Shown here piece after piece: positions 26,401 through 34,056 of a stretch of 64,000 nucleotides of DNA; the first letter of the stretch is position 1; every line of letters begins with the position of its first letter. The position numbers and the translations under genes were made by a program. Source of the stretch: Merdibacter massiliensis (lineage in GTDB: Bacteria > Bacillota_I > Bacilli_A > Erysipelotrichales > Erysipelotrichaceae); NCBI RefSeq assembly GCF_900155395.1, contig NZ_LT699725.1, positions 124,962-188,961 of the forward strand, given 5' to 3'. The notes under the pieces were generated by a model. The model worked only from the letters and a program-made list of their open reading frames with translations. It was not told where the DNA came from and searched no databases.

Positions 26401-26479
26401 CTGCCGTTGTCGGCAAAGCGGTAACGATAGTCGCAAAGGCAAGGAAGCCCGTGGCTAATCGCTTCAATATCTTTTTCAT
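23435..26479 (-). CDS. Sortase-anchored VaFE-repeat surface adhesin
   Basis: A 1014-residue surface protein when started at the Met before a clear signal peptide (MKKILKRLATGFLAFATIVT, cut after VHA). It has an N-terminal thioester-like domain (FCVDIN with the later LLKQCVVWQ), several SpaA/Cna-B isopeptide domains (KDCTKQLATLTTDNSG, APEGYLTDG, APNGYLLDG), two VaFE repeats (LVTFEELYDLS...HKDI), a Pro/Thr/Glu spacer, and the C-terminal sorting signal APKTGDN, membrane helix and KRRRS. Probably promotes mating contact or host adhesion. Tn916 has no such gene. Confidence 0.9.
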   Translation of the reverse strand: MKKILKRLATGFLAFATIVTALPTTAVHASEKQYWTESAERVGIVEKVMNDGSIGSTFNEGHMTVEGEDAFCVDINTNFRNGYKTRADASTRMSYEQISDVALSIEYVNQYVQSHSGLSSQHIYLLKQCVVWQRLSVHLGWQCDNVRASYDEIPKAIQDEVYSGAKAFASENKGRYACGGYIYSGEGQDIGQFWAKLAVGNATLKKTSSNTSITDGNGLYSIAGATYGVYSDKDCTKQLATLTTDNSGNTDTVEVKAGTVYIKELSAPAGYKVDSTVYSLNVEAGKTATFNVSDTPKVTDTLIELFKIDMETQKDAPQGDASLEGAEFTWKFYAGHYTADNLPSEPTKTWVTKTIAEKDGDGTIHYVSRLSDEYKVSGDSFYTQNGKNVLPLGTLTVEETKAPNGYLLDGAYMQANGSEEQMKGMYLTQITEDGDIAVLSGSNQYHVSDKVIRGGVKIQKRDLETSDTKGQGSATLKDAEFEIISLNDNAVLVEGKLYNKGEVVKTILTDIEGVASTSADLLPYGKYRIEESKAPEGYLTDGAEPIEFEITEDGKIVDLTGTDTSIYNQVKRGDLEGVKIGAGTHQRLAGVPFRITSKTTGESHIIVTDDNGQFSTSSDWASHKNNTNAGKTSEDGIWFGISEPDDSKGALIYDTYIIEELRCESNKGFELIPAFEIVVSRNNVTVDLGTLTDEYEKEISIHTTATGKDGEKSIVAGKEVTIVDTVTLDGLEKGTKYQLKGWQMLKEENAELLIDGQRVENSYTFTADDEEMKVEISYTFNASDLGGKNLVTFEELYDLSNEDEPVKVAGHKDIDDEGQTVLITERIISIHTTATSEDGKKEIEAGKDVTIIDTVTLDGLEIGTKYQLKGWQMIKDENAELIINGERVENDYTFTADSESMEVQIAFTFDASELGGKELVTFEELYDLSNPDEPTKVTEHKDIEDDGQTVTITEVPETPEEPTEPEQPTTPDTPTKTSDAPKTGDNTNIALFLGLLVLSGAGVAGTYFFKRRRS
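23612..24385 (-). repeat. Two tandem VaFE repeats in the adhesin gene
   Basis: Two adjacent units of about 129 codons, starting near 24385 and 23998 and each beginning ISIHTTAT, are closely similar at protein level (VTLDGLE.GTKYQLKGWQM, LVTFEELYDLSN.DEP.KV). They are likely to expand or contract by recombination. Confidence 0.8.
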
Positions 26480-26516
26480 AGCTTTTAAAATTCTCCTTTC
26501 GTTTGGATATAGAAAA

Positions 26517-26538
26517 AGCCGTCCATTTCTGAACGGCT
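26517..26538 (-). terminator. Leader hairpin upstream of the adhesin gene
   Basis: Stem AGCCGT (26517-26522) / ACGGCT (26533-26538), followed on the minus strand by TTTTTCTATAT. It lies between the left element end and the adhesin start at 26479, with the same downstream sequence as the hairpins at 17796 and 21461. Attenuation of the first gene is possible. Confidence 0.6.
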
Positions 26539-26642
26539 GGAAATAGAAAAGGAACGTCAATATCGGCGTTCCATAATCTACTTGCGATATTCAATTTTTA
26601 GTTTATCAATACTGATGTGCTGTACCATATCTTTGCAAATCT

Positions 26643-26768
26643 GGGATTTCTAACGTATCAAGGCTCATTCAATGGTAGTAAAATCGTAGTAATTTGAAGT
26701 ATTTCAACCCTTGAAAATGCTGATAGATACAGTGTTTTAGCGGACAATCAGATTTTTAGTTGTTTATT
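26643..26768. repeat. Left end of ICE1 with short direct repeats
   Basis: This terminus ends in AGTTGTTTATT. Inside it are direct repeats GTAGTAAAAT (26675-26684) and GTAGTAATTT (26686-26695), 11 bases apart and probably helical-phase Int arm sites. The block is repeated, inverted and without a mismatch, at 63875-64000. Confidence 0.8.
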
Positions 26769-26926
26769 ATATAAATAAAATCCTATCCATATGATGTGCT
26801 TTTTTAACAGAGCAAACTACCCATTTATACGACCCTTAAAATGCCTAAATATATCTTATTCATAATGTAATTAATACATATAAAAAATAAATATTCTATT
26901 CATCTATTAGTAAAGGAAGTGAAAAA

Positions 26927-29107
26927 ATGTTATATCAAATTCTACCCCGTTATGATTATCGATTCCAAGATGAACCGATGAGGATGTTGTTGAAGACATT
27001 AGCATCTCCACGTCGTATTGATTCAGTTATAGACGGTTTTAAAAAGCTGTTTGATCCAAGTCAAGGTACATTGGATTATCAATTCATCATTGATTGTGAC
27101 GGAGAGAAAAATAGTAAAGGTATGATTTCATTTTATATGCGTACATCTAATCGAAATGCGCCACTCTTGTTAAATTCATTACAAAACATGTTTCAAGAAA
27201 AAGCAGACGTTTTCGAAGCACAAAATAAATTGGAAACCTATCATACTGTACACACACTTTATTTGGATGAAAATCCTAGTAAAGATGAAAAGGAAATAAA
27301 AAAATTAGCAACCTTTGTGAATGATCAAGCATTTCTATTTATATTAGGAACAATGAAAAAAAAGACACGTATCACCATTGATTTTAGCATCAATAGAAAT
27401 GGCTTTGTAAATAAAAGCATGTTTCGAGGAGTCAATACTGATGTATCTGCAGAAGTAATGATCAAAGTTTCTGCAAAAACAAAATATCAACGAAACGAAA
27501 TTATGGAAATCAGCAATACCATACAATCACTGACTGCTGGAGAAAGAACATTTAAAATTCGCTATCGAGATGTTTATCGGTTGAGTAAGATCTCCGGTGC
27601 AGAATTAATGAATATTATGCAATTTCCTACCTTTTATCAAAAACCTATAGACTTAGATGTGCTGCTCCGCATACATAAATTGGAAGTTGGACAAAGGACA
27701 TTGAAGAAAGAAGAACTATCTGCAGGCGTATGTTGTGGTCGAGTCTATCATCCATTACAAGATCGTGAAGTATATCTTTCTGAACGCCAGTTACGAAAGC
27801 ATGCGTTTATCACGGGGAAAACCGGATCTGGAAAATCTAGCGTGGCGGAAGAAATGGCAAGGAACTTGTTGGAACGTAATGCAAAAGGACAAAAAAATGT
27901 TCCTGGTTTTACTTTTTTTGATCCTGCAGAAACAAGTGTATTAGGTGTGATCGATATGATGTTGAAATTAGAATCAGACGGATATGATATCAGTGAACTG
28001 AAAGATAAAATACATTATATTGATTTTTCCTATGAAGAATGTATTTTTCCAATCTCTTTGTTAAATAAAGATGTACCAGTAACAGAGATATTAGATTATT
28101 TTCGTTCATTATTTGGGGATTTAAATACAATACAAGTAGATCGTATGATCACATCAGCGATACGTGCTCTTTTACTTGATAATCAAGAGCATACCATTCA
28201 AGATATTTCAAAATTGTTTCAAGAAGAAAACTATCGAGAAATCTTAAAAGAAAAACTAAGCGGTAATCTGTATGCTGAAGAATCTAGAGCTTTTCTTGCC
28301 AGAAAGTTCAATAGTAGTCAAATTGATCCGATACTGAATCGAACGGATCCATTCTTGAACACGCCACAAAAAAAATTGATGTTTGGATTACATAGCAGAT
28401 ATGATGGTTTGCGAAAAATAACGCAATGGATTGATCAAGGGCATATCATTTTATTTAATTTAAAAGGGTTGAATGATAATGATCGTCGCATCGTATTAGG
28501 ATACATTATATTAAAATATTATCTGATTGGATTAAAACGAGCAGATAATGCATTACTTCATATGGTATTTATGGATGAAGCTCATAAAACGCAATTTTCG
28601 ATCTTGCAAAAGTGGGTGGCTGAACTTCGTAAATCTGGATTGGCATTAGTACCTATGACACAGTATCTTGAACAATTCGATCAAGGATTTTTAAAGGCAT
28701 TGTTAGGGAACGTCGATACAAAACTAACATTTCGACAAGGTGATGATGCAGCACGTCGATTAGTATTAGATATGCCAGGCAACATAGATCGAGAGGCATT
28801 AAAAAGGTTACCGGATTGTGTTGGATATGTTTCTACAGAAGATAATCGTGAAAATAAATCTGTAATTATAAAGGTGCGACCACCATATCGTTATACTAAT
28901 GGAAAACTTGTAAACTATATGGATGAGCAGGCAAATAGAAAAAATGCAGAAAAAAACAGGGAAGAGGCTAGAAAGCTAATGAGGAGAGATTTCATGAGCA
29001 AAGAAGAGGCGGAGCAAATTGTTTTTCGTAAACAATATGCAAAGGTCGCACGATTACAGGAGGAAGAAGAATTACTAGAGGAAGGAGATGCTTCATGGGA
29101 CGTATAA
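26927..29107 (+). CDS. HerA/VirB4-like conjugation-type ATPase
   Basis: A 726-residue cytoplasmic ATPase with Walker A ITGKTGSGKSSVAEEM (about residue 298), Walker B LLHMVFMDEAHK (about 548), and a nearby motif LVPMTQYLEQF resembling sensor regions of TraG/VirB4 proteins. The N-terminal 280 residues form a mixed domain with no known name; the C-terminus is a Lys/Glu-rich coiled coil. Start has RBS AAGGAAGTG. Its 3' end overlaps the next gene by 13 bases. Probably a DNA translocation or coupling ATPase of the older element. Confidence 0.85.
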   Translation: MLYQILPRYDYRFQDEPMRMLLKTLASPRRIDSVIDGFKKLFDPSQGTLDYQFIIDCDGEKNSKGMISFYMRTSNRNAPLLLNSLQNMFQEKADVFEAQNKLETYHTVHTLYLDENPSKDEKEIKKLATFVNDQAFLFILGTMKKKTRITIDFSINRNGFVNKSMFRGVNTDVSAEVMIKVSAKTKYQRNEIMEISNTIQSLTAGERTFKIRYRDVYRLSKISGAELMNIMQFPTFYQKPIDLDVLLRIHKLEVGQRTLKKEELSAGVCCGRVYHPLQDREVYLSERQLRKHAFITGKTGSGKSSVAEEMARNLLERNAKGQKNVPGFTFFDPAETSVLGVIDMMLKLESDGYDISELKDKIHYIDFSYEECIFPISLLNKDVPVTEILDYFRSLFGDLNTIQVDRMITSAIRALLLDNQEHTIQDISKLFQEENYREILKEKLSGNLYAEESRAFLARKFNSSQIDPILNRTDPFLNTPQKKLMFGLHSRYDGLRKITQWIDQGHIILFNLKGLNDNDRRIVLGYIILKYYLIGLKRADNALLHMVFMDEAHKTQFSILQKWVAELRKSGLALVPMTQYLEQFDQGFLKALLGNVDTKLTFRQGDDAARRLVLDMPGNIDREALKRLPDCVGYVSTEDNRENKSVIIKVRPPYRYTNGKLVNYMDEQANRKNAEKNREEARKLMRRDFMSKEEAEQIVFRKQYAKVARLQEEEELLEEGDASWDV

Positions 29108-29436
29108 GATATATCTTATTTCATGTATCAAAGATGTTGCCAAAACAGCATAGACGTCCGATTATATTAATATCATCTTTGTTAGGGTTAATTGTTTTCT
29201 ACAATGTATTATATTCGTTGACAAGATCGTCTTATCTAATGATTTTGAAAAGTGGCTTTTTAGAACTAATTAGTCCGTTAAATGATACGAGACAAATTGT
29301 CATTGTTATACTTTTATTCTTCTTGGTGTTAGGATGGTCTAGCTGGAAATATTATAAGTATATTCAAACAGCAATAAATATGGGATATGTTATTTTGTTA
29401 ATATTAGCTATACTGCCATATTGCATAGGGTTATAG
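29095..29436 (+). CDS. Small membrane protein between ATPase and Replic_Relax genes
   Basis: A 113-residue protein with three hydrophobic segments (about residues 23-40, 62-80 and 90-110) and a basic N-terminus. It overlaps the ATPase gene by 13 bases and is followed after 3 bases by the Replic_Relax gene, so the three are one operon. No family recognised; it may anchor the ATPase to the membrane. Confidence 0.75.
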   Translation: MGRIRYILFHVSKMLPKQHRRPIILISSLLGLIVFYNVLYSLTRSSYLMILKSGFLELISPLNDTRQIVIVILLFFLVLGWSSWKYYKYIQTAINMGYVILLILAILPYCIGL

Positions 29437-29439
29437 TTT

Positions 29440-30294
29440 ATGGGAAATAAGAATAAACCGATGATCTTGGAAGATGATTTTGATTTGTTTCGTAGAATAG
29501 CAAAACATGGTTTTGTTGATTTTGAATATATATACAGATTTACATATAAAGGTAAAAAAAAGAGAACAATCGATGAGCGTATCCGGCAATTTGAGCTACA
29601 TAATTATCTAATGGTGAATAGAACATTTATTCCTCCAGGTTATACAGCCAGTTATCGAGTAGGATATCGAATTGTTACGCTTGCAAAAAATGGGTTAGAA
29701 GTTTTGAAAGGCAGCGGCATCGAGGCGGAAGATCGAACTCGCTCAATTATCAATGGTAGTCCGTATCGTATGTATCATCAGGTACAAGTAGCTACGGTTT
29801 GTGACTGTCTGCAAGAAAGTTATGAGAAATCAGTTCAAACAAATTGGGAATTGATAAGAATATTGAATGAGAAAGAAGCATATATGGAAGATAGCCTCAA
29901 TCAACCAGATGCATTATTGATTTTCCGTCAAAAGGAAAAAGATACTTCACCAGTTGTTTTAGTTTTTTTAGAGTTGGAACGCAGCTATGCAAGTGAGGCA
30001 TCCTTGAAGAGAAAAATTAAAGGATATAAATTATCCATAGAAGATCAATTATATTTACAGAAATTTAATATAAAGGCATTTGACCAACGAATATTATTTG
30101 TTGCACAAACGGATGCTCAAAAGGGAGCTTTGCTGGAGAAATTGAAGATTCTCGATTTAGGAGGATTACATGTTCTATTAGCGGGTTATCAAGAGGTGTC
30201 TTATGATCCGTTAGACTCAATCTATATAACGAAGGATTCTGAGGAAAAAATTAAGTTGTTGAGTAATATGAAAAATATAATGAATAAAAATTAG
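29440..30294 (+). CDS. Replication-relaxation (Replic_Relax) family protein
   Basis: A 284-residue protein with an N-terminal winged-helix pair (about residues 10-90), then the family motifs YHQVQVATVCDCLQ (about 110), QPDALLIFRQ and VLVFLELERSYAS (about 150-185), resembling a PD...ExE nuclease-like core, and a C-terminal alpha/beta part. The family is found on plasmids and mobile elements beside HerA-like ATPases and is thought to act in DNA processing for mobilisation. Start is ATG at 29440. Confidence 0.82.
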   Translation: MGNKNKPMILEDDFDLFRRIAKHGFVDFEYIYRFTYKGKKKRTIDERIRQFELHNYLMVNRTFIPPGYTASYRVGYRIVTLAKNGLEVLKGSGIEAEDRTRSIINGSPYRMYHQVQVATVCDCLQESYEKSVQTNWELIRILNEKEAYMEDSLNQPDALLIFRQKEKDTSPVVLVFLELERSYASEASLKRKIKGYKLSIEDQLYLQKFNIKAFDQRILFVAQTDAQKGALLEKLKILDLGGLHVLLAGYQEVSYDPLDSIYITKDSEEKIKLLSNMKNIMNKN

Positions 30295-30325
30295 GAGGAT
30301 AATACAGATGATGATAATTAACAGC

Positions 30326-30355
30326 TTGACAGTGTGTATAAATACACATTATAAT
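30326..30355 (+). promoter_or_regulatory. hicAB promoter with an operator-like palindrome
   Basis: -35 TTGACA (30326-30331) and -10 TATAAT (30350-30355), 18 bases apart. The spacer holds the palindrome TGTGTAT-AA-ATACACA (30333-30348), well placed for autorepression by HicB. Confidence 0.8.
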
Positions 30356-30377
30356 ATAGGTGGTCGGAGGTGATGAT

Positions 30378-30566
30378 ATGCCAATGACTCCAAAACAGAT
30401 GGTGAAATTGTTAAAACAAAATGGGTTTCGACAGATACGTTCATGTGGATCCCATGTTCAATTTTACAATGACATTACTGGGAAGAGGACGACGGTGGCT
30501 ATGCACTGCAAAGACCTGCCAAAAGGAACTGAGCGCAAGATTTTGAAAGATGCAGGGCTTCTTTAG
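30378..30566 (+). CDS. hicA: HicA toxin (mRNA interferase)
   Basis: A 62-residue protein when started at the ATG 7 bases after GGAGG. It has the HicA double-stranded-RNA-binding-like fold with catalytic His in GSHVQFYN and the motif HCKDLPKGTERKILKDAGL. It cleaves mRNA when free of HicB. It lies directly downstream of the promoter/operator and before hicB. Confidence 0.95.
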   Translation: MPMTPKQMVKLLKQNGFRQIRSCGSHVQFYNDITGKRTTVAMHCKDLPKGTERKILKDAGLL

Positions 30567-30620
30567 GTCTGCGCTTAGACCTTTTGCATAGTATATTATC
30601 AAAAGAGAGGAGCGATTACG

Positions 30621-31010
30621 ATGAAATATCATTATCCAGCTGTATTTCTCTGCGAGAGTGATGGAATTACTGTAACTTTTCCGGATTTTCCTTACTTGGT
30701 AACCTGTGGAACAACTTTAGAGGAAGCATGTGAGAAAGCAGAAGAATGTTTAGGAATGGGAATCACAGATTATATTCAAGAGAATCAAGATTTACCTAAT
30801 ATGACGCCATTACAAGATATTGCCTTAGAAAAGAATGAATCCGTTGTAATCGTTAGCGTAGATTTGGATGAATGGCTGCGAGAATTTGGCAATAAATCTG
30901 TACGCAGAAATATTACGTTGCCACAATGGATGGATCAACTAGCTACAAAGAGAAAAATTAATGTATCAAAAGTGTGTCAAGAGGCATTACGAAAGGTGCT
31001 GAAAGTATAG
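30621..31010 (+). CDS. hicB: HicB antitoxin
   Basis: A 129-residue protein with the HicB partial RNase-H-like fold (YPAVFLCESDGITVTFPDFP... TLEEACEKAEECLGM) and a C-terminal ribbon-helix-helix DNA-binding part (RRNITLPQWMDQLATKRKINVSKVCQEAL, about residues 97-125). It neutralises HicA and probably binds the palindrome at 30333-30348. Confidence 0.95.
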   Translation: MKYHYPAVFLCESDGITVTFPDFPYLVTCGTTLEEACEKAEECLGMGITDYIQENQDLPNMTPLQDIALEKNESVVIVSVDLDEWLREFGNKSVRRNITLPQWMDQLATKRKINVSKVCQEALRKVLKV

Positions 31011-31037
31011 ATGAGTATTCATGAATCTAACACTATT

Positions 31038-31076
31038 AAAAGAGAGGGTGATTTTTGTGTAGTATCCCTCTCTTTT
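31038..31076 (+). terminator. Terminator of hicAB
   Basis: Perfect 11-bp stem AAAAGAGAGGG (31038-31048) / CCCTCTCTTTT (31066-31076), ending in a U-run, 28 bases after the hicB stop. Confidence 0.9.
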
Positions 31077-31225
31077 TTGATGCATGATTTAATAGAAATA
31101 ATATGATTTTAATTTGTCATTTCTGAAATTAAAGACGAAGATTGCTATAAGTACTTTTGAATGAAAGGAAGTGCTGATATGAAAATTAAAATTGTGATTA
31201 TTATTAGACGTTAGATTATTAAGAT

Positions 31226-32008
31226 ATGCATTTATTTCTAAGAAATACAAGGGTTAAAAAAAATAGATTGAAAAGTAAAATGTTTTATACGAGGGAGGGG
31301 ATAACCGGTGTTAATATCATATTGGGAGATGCCTATAGGGATATAAAGAAAATCGACGATCATAGTGTGGATCTAATAATTACAGATCCACCTTATGATT
31401 TGAATTATTGTAAGAGAAAGAATGAGCTGGGATCAATAACAAAAAGTATGTCTAAGTTAATGGAGGATCTGAAAGATGCTGATGTTATAGGAGGAATAAA
31501 TTATATAATTTTAGATGAATTTGTTCGTATTATGAAAAAAATTAATATTTACATATTTTGCAATAAGAGACAGATTTTACAATATCTAAATTATTTTGTC
31601 GGAAAACATCAATGTTCTTTTGAAATACTTCTTTGGATAAAATCGAATCCAGTTCCTAATTGTAGTAATAAATATTTAAATGATAAGGAATACTGTTTGT
31701 TCTTTAGAAAGGGCGTACAAATGAATATGATCTATGAAAGAGCGCATACCTACTGGATTACACCAACAAATAAGAAAGATAAGCTGCTATACCAACATCC
31801 AACAGTGAAGCCGCAAAATATTATTGAGCAATTAGTTTTAAATTCATCTAATGTAGGTGATACGGTTTTGGATCCTTTTTTGGGGAGTGGTACCACAGCA
31901 GCTGCAGCTATAAAATGGAAAAGAAATTTTATTGGTTTTGAGAAGAATGAAAAATATTATAGGATTGCCAAACAGAGATGCTTAAATATAGAGGTAATGA
32001 GAAAATAG
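31226..32008 (+). CDS. Orphan DNA methyltransferase (DPPY, beta-type order)
   Basis: A 260-residue protein (or 242 from the ATG at 31280). It has the catalytic motif IITDPPYDL at about residue 48 and the AdoMet-binding motif LDPFLGSGTTAAAA near residue 222. The order DPPY-before-FGG-like motif is the beta class of N6-adenine or N4-cytosine methylases. The target-recognition region lies between them. No restriction endonuclease gene is adjacent. Neither start has a strong RBS. A possible 11-codon leader (31179-31214, RBS AAGGAAG) precedes it. Confidence 0.85.
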   Translation: MHLFLRNTRVKKNRLKSKMFYTREGITGVNIILGDAYRDIKKIDDHSVDLIITDPPYDLNYCKRKNELGSITKSMSKLMEDLKDADVIGGINYIILDEFVRIMKKINIYIFCNKRQILQYLNYFVGKHQCSFEILLWIKSNPVPNCSNKYLNDKEYCLFFRKGVQMNMIYERAHTYWITPTNKKDKLLYQHPTVKPQNIIEQLVLNSSNVGDTVLDPFLGSGTTAAAAIKWKRNFIGFEKNEKYYRIAKQRCLNIEVMRK

Positions 32009-32174
32009 AAAACTTTATAATTGAGGCGAAAAATGTTTATATAACCTAATATATAAAATAAAAATATGTTAGGGGGATGGCAAAAAAAGGTAAATTTATT
32101 GAATGTTTTTGACTTTTATATTATTATATATTTGCTTGAAAAGCACGTTCAACATCCTACAAATGTGAACAAAG

Positions 32175-34015
32175 AGAAGAGGCTGTAACGAAATAGAAGA
32201 TTTTAATTAAACGAATCTGTCTATTGAGGTTACGACCTCTTTTTTCTTTTCTTTACTTTGAAATTGTTTCAATTCTCCCAATTATCCCTGTTTTTTGGCA
32301 TTATGAAAACACCTATTGTGGAAAACCCATCAACATTATTTATGCTTGTGCTTTTTTTCTTATTTTTTTGTTATGATATTTCATCAGATTAAAGCCTACG
32401 CACACCAACAGGAACTCCATTTCTACATTTTTGATGCTTCTCCTATGTAATCTGTCATAAGCATAATCTTCTTTTATGACTCCAAAAGCTCCTTCGCTTT
32501 GTATGGATCTTTGCACTCGATGATGGATTCCTTCTTCGCTATTTAGTTTTTTTCTCGCTGTTCTTTCAAACTCCTCAAGTATCGGATTCACGCTTATCGT
32601 TCGATCTCCCTTGGCTTTCGTACATTGAGATTTGAGTGGGCAATCCGTGCATTTGCCACAACTGTGCGTTTGATTGATTCGATAATATTTGCTTCTCTTA
32701 TCAACCGTTTCATTGATACAGCCAAATTCATGTCCTGCCGGGCAGATATATCTTCCATTTCCATTTCTGTTCCAGTTTGATTTGATGAATGTTTTTTTCT
32801 TGTAGCTCGTTTCTTTTTCTTTTGAATACATCATATATTTGATATAGGCTTCCATATCATTTTCTAAACAGAAGAAATAATTATCATAGGATCCATATCC
32901 TGCATCCGCTGCTACTGTTTTAGGCATCCTGTTATAAAGTGCTCTGAATGTTTCAAGAAATTTGATAAATGTCTTTTGATCGGTTCTATCCTGATAGATA
33001 CAAGCCAATTGGATATATTCGCTGCTTACTGCTATCTGTGCATTGTATCCTGCCTTGAAGATTCCTGTCTTCATATAATGGTCCTCTTTCATGTGCATCA
33101 TCGTTGCATCGTGGTCTGTTTTCGAACAGCTGTTTCTGTCAGGTCCGCATAGTTCAATTCTTTCCAAACAGTTTTGCAGTGTTTCTTTGTATTTCATCAA
33201 TTCATCATAATAACGCTGGATCTGGCTTTTTCGCTTACCTTTTCCATAAATGAAAGTGATTCCCTCTTGTTCAACGATATGAAAAATTTGGTTAGCCATA
33301 TTTTCTATGTCTTTTATTGTCCACTCCTCTTTTTGAGATGCTTCAATACGATCACCCAGTTTCTTGACCCATTCGTTTAATCGAGTGAATATTTTATCTC
33401 TTGTTTTGATTGCAGTCTTTTTCCAGATGAAAGTAAACTTGTTGGCATTGGCCTCAAGCTTGGTTCCATCAATATAAACCGTATCATGATCAATTGACGG
33501 ATCTAATATCTCAATTGATTCAAATATATCTCTAAAAATGAATTGGATGTCATATTTTAAATACTTTTGGATGAAACGATGAAATGCCATGTGACTTGGC
33601 GTTTCCTCCTGCATCAAGAACATGAAACGGATGTCTGTTCTACAGCTTTTTTCAATATCTCTTAGACTATAAATATGATTCATGAACGCAAACAGGATGA
33701 CTTTGATCATCTTGAAGGGATTATATTCTTCACGCCCTCTGTGAGCAGGGTGATCAAGATATTTGTTCCAGTTGACTCCTTCCATCACTTCAAGAAAACT
33801 GTACACCGGATCAGAAGAATCGATCTTTTTTTCACAATCCAGTGGTAAAATCATCTGAAATGCGGTATAATTCCTATTGCTCAAATAGGAATGATTTAGC
33901 TCTAACACTTCGATGTTTTTCATAGCTAAATTATACCAAAAAATGCATCCTTTCTCTTTCGAGATTAGATGCATTTTTTATTTTTGGCTATTCCTTATTC
34001 GTTACAGCCTCTTCT
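32175..34015. mobile_element. IS1182-family insertion sequence with 18-bp inverted ends
   Basis: Perfect terminal inverted repeats of 18 bp (32175-32192 and 33998-34015, AGAAGAGGCTGTAACGAA) flank a single transposase gene. The total length of 1841 bases fits the family. No clear target duplication is seen. It sits between the methyltransferase and the serine recombinase, 41 bases before the recombinase start. Confidence 0.88.
32340..33923 (-). CDS. IS1182-family transposase
   Basis: A 527-residue protein from the Met at 33923 (MKNIEVLELNHSY...); the frame extends 17 codons further upstream without a better start. It has the DDE transposase order: an N-terminal DUF772-like domain (GREEYNPFKMIKVILFAFM), then VYIDGTKLEANANK, a central AADAGYGSYDN, a Cys cluster (CGKCTDCPLKSQC), and the C-terminal QRSIQSEGAFGVIKEDYAYDRL segment holding the catalytic Glu. 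The reading frame is intact, so it may be active. Confidence 0.92.
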   Translation of the reverse strand: MKNIEVLELNHSYLSNRNYTAFQMILPLDCEKKIDSSDPVYSFLEVMEGVNWNKYLDHPAHRGREEYNPFKMIKVILFAFMNHIYSLRDIEKSCRTDIRFMFLMQEETPSHMAFHRFIQKYLKYDIQFIFRDIFESIEILDPSIDHDTVYIDGTKLEANANKFTFIWKKTAIKTRDKIFTRLNEWVKKLGDRIEASQKEEWTIKDIENMANQIFHIVEQEGITFIYGKGKRKSQIQRYYDELMKYKETLQNCLERIELCGPDRNSCSKTDHDATMMHMKEDHYMKTGIFKAGYNAQIAVSSEYIQLACIYQDRTDQKTFIKFLETFRALYNRMPKTVAADAGYGSYDNYFFCLENDMEAYIKYMMYSKEKETSYKKKTFIKSNWNRNGNGRYICPAGHEFGCINETVDKRSKYYRINQTHSCGKCTDCPLKSQCTKAKGDRTISVNPILEEFERTARKKLNSEEGIHHRVQRSIQSEGAFGVIKEDYAYDRLHRRSIKNVEMEFLLVCVGFNLMKYHNKKIRKKAQA

Positions 34016-34056
34016 TTTTTTTGTACAGCAGAGATTAAGATAGGAGGATTTATATC

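Larger units (their letters stand above)
3040..26768. mobile_element. Tn916-family integrative conjugative element, complete (ICE1)
   Basis: This 23,729-base element contains, in Tn916 order, int, xis, orf8, orf7, orf9, orf13, orf14, orf15, orf16, orf17, ardA (orf18), orf19, orf20, orf21, orf22 and orf23. Ends were set from the repeated terminus (26643-26768 recurs inverted at 63875-64000) and the 6-base coupling sequences. Differences from Tn916: no tet(M); an AbrB-ABC cassette at 6698-9412; a second ardA-like gene; a 137-residue gene between orf20 and orf21; MerR and GPP34-like genes between orf21 and orf22; and a 1014-residue surface adhesin at the left end. All essential transfer genes look intact, so the element may still be active. 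Confidence 0.9.

Noticed and set aside
26480..26560. Upstream extension of the adhesin frame
   Set aside because: It reads through the leader hairpin and destroys the signal peptide position; the Met at 26479 starts a typical signal peptide.
31179..31214. 11-codon leader peptide before the methyltransferase
   Set aside because: It has an RBS, but no attenuator structure or conservation can be shown, so it is mentioned only in the methyltransferase entry.
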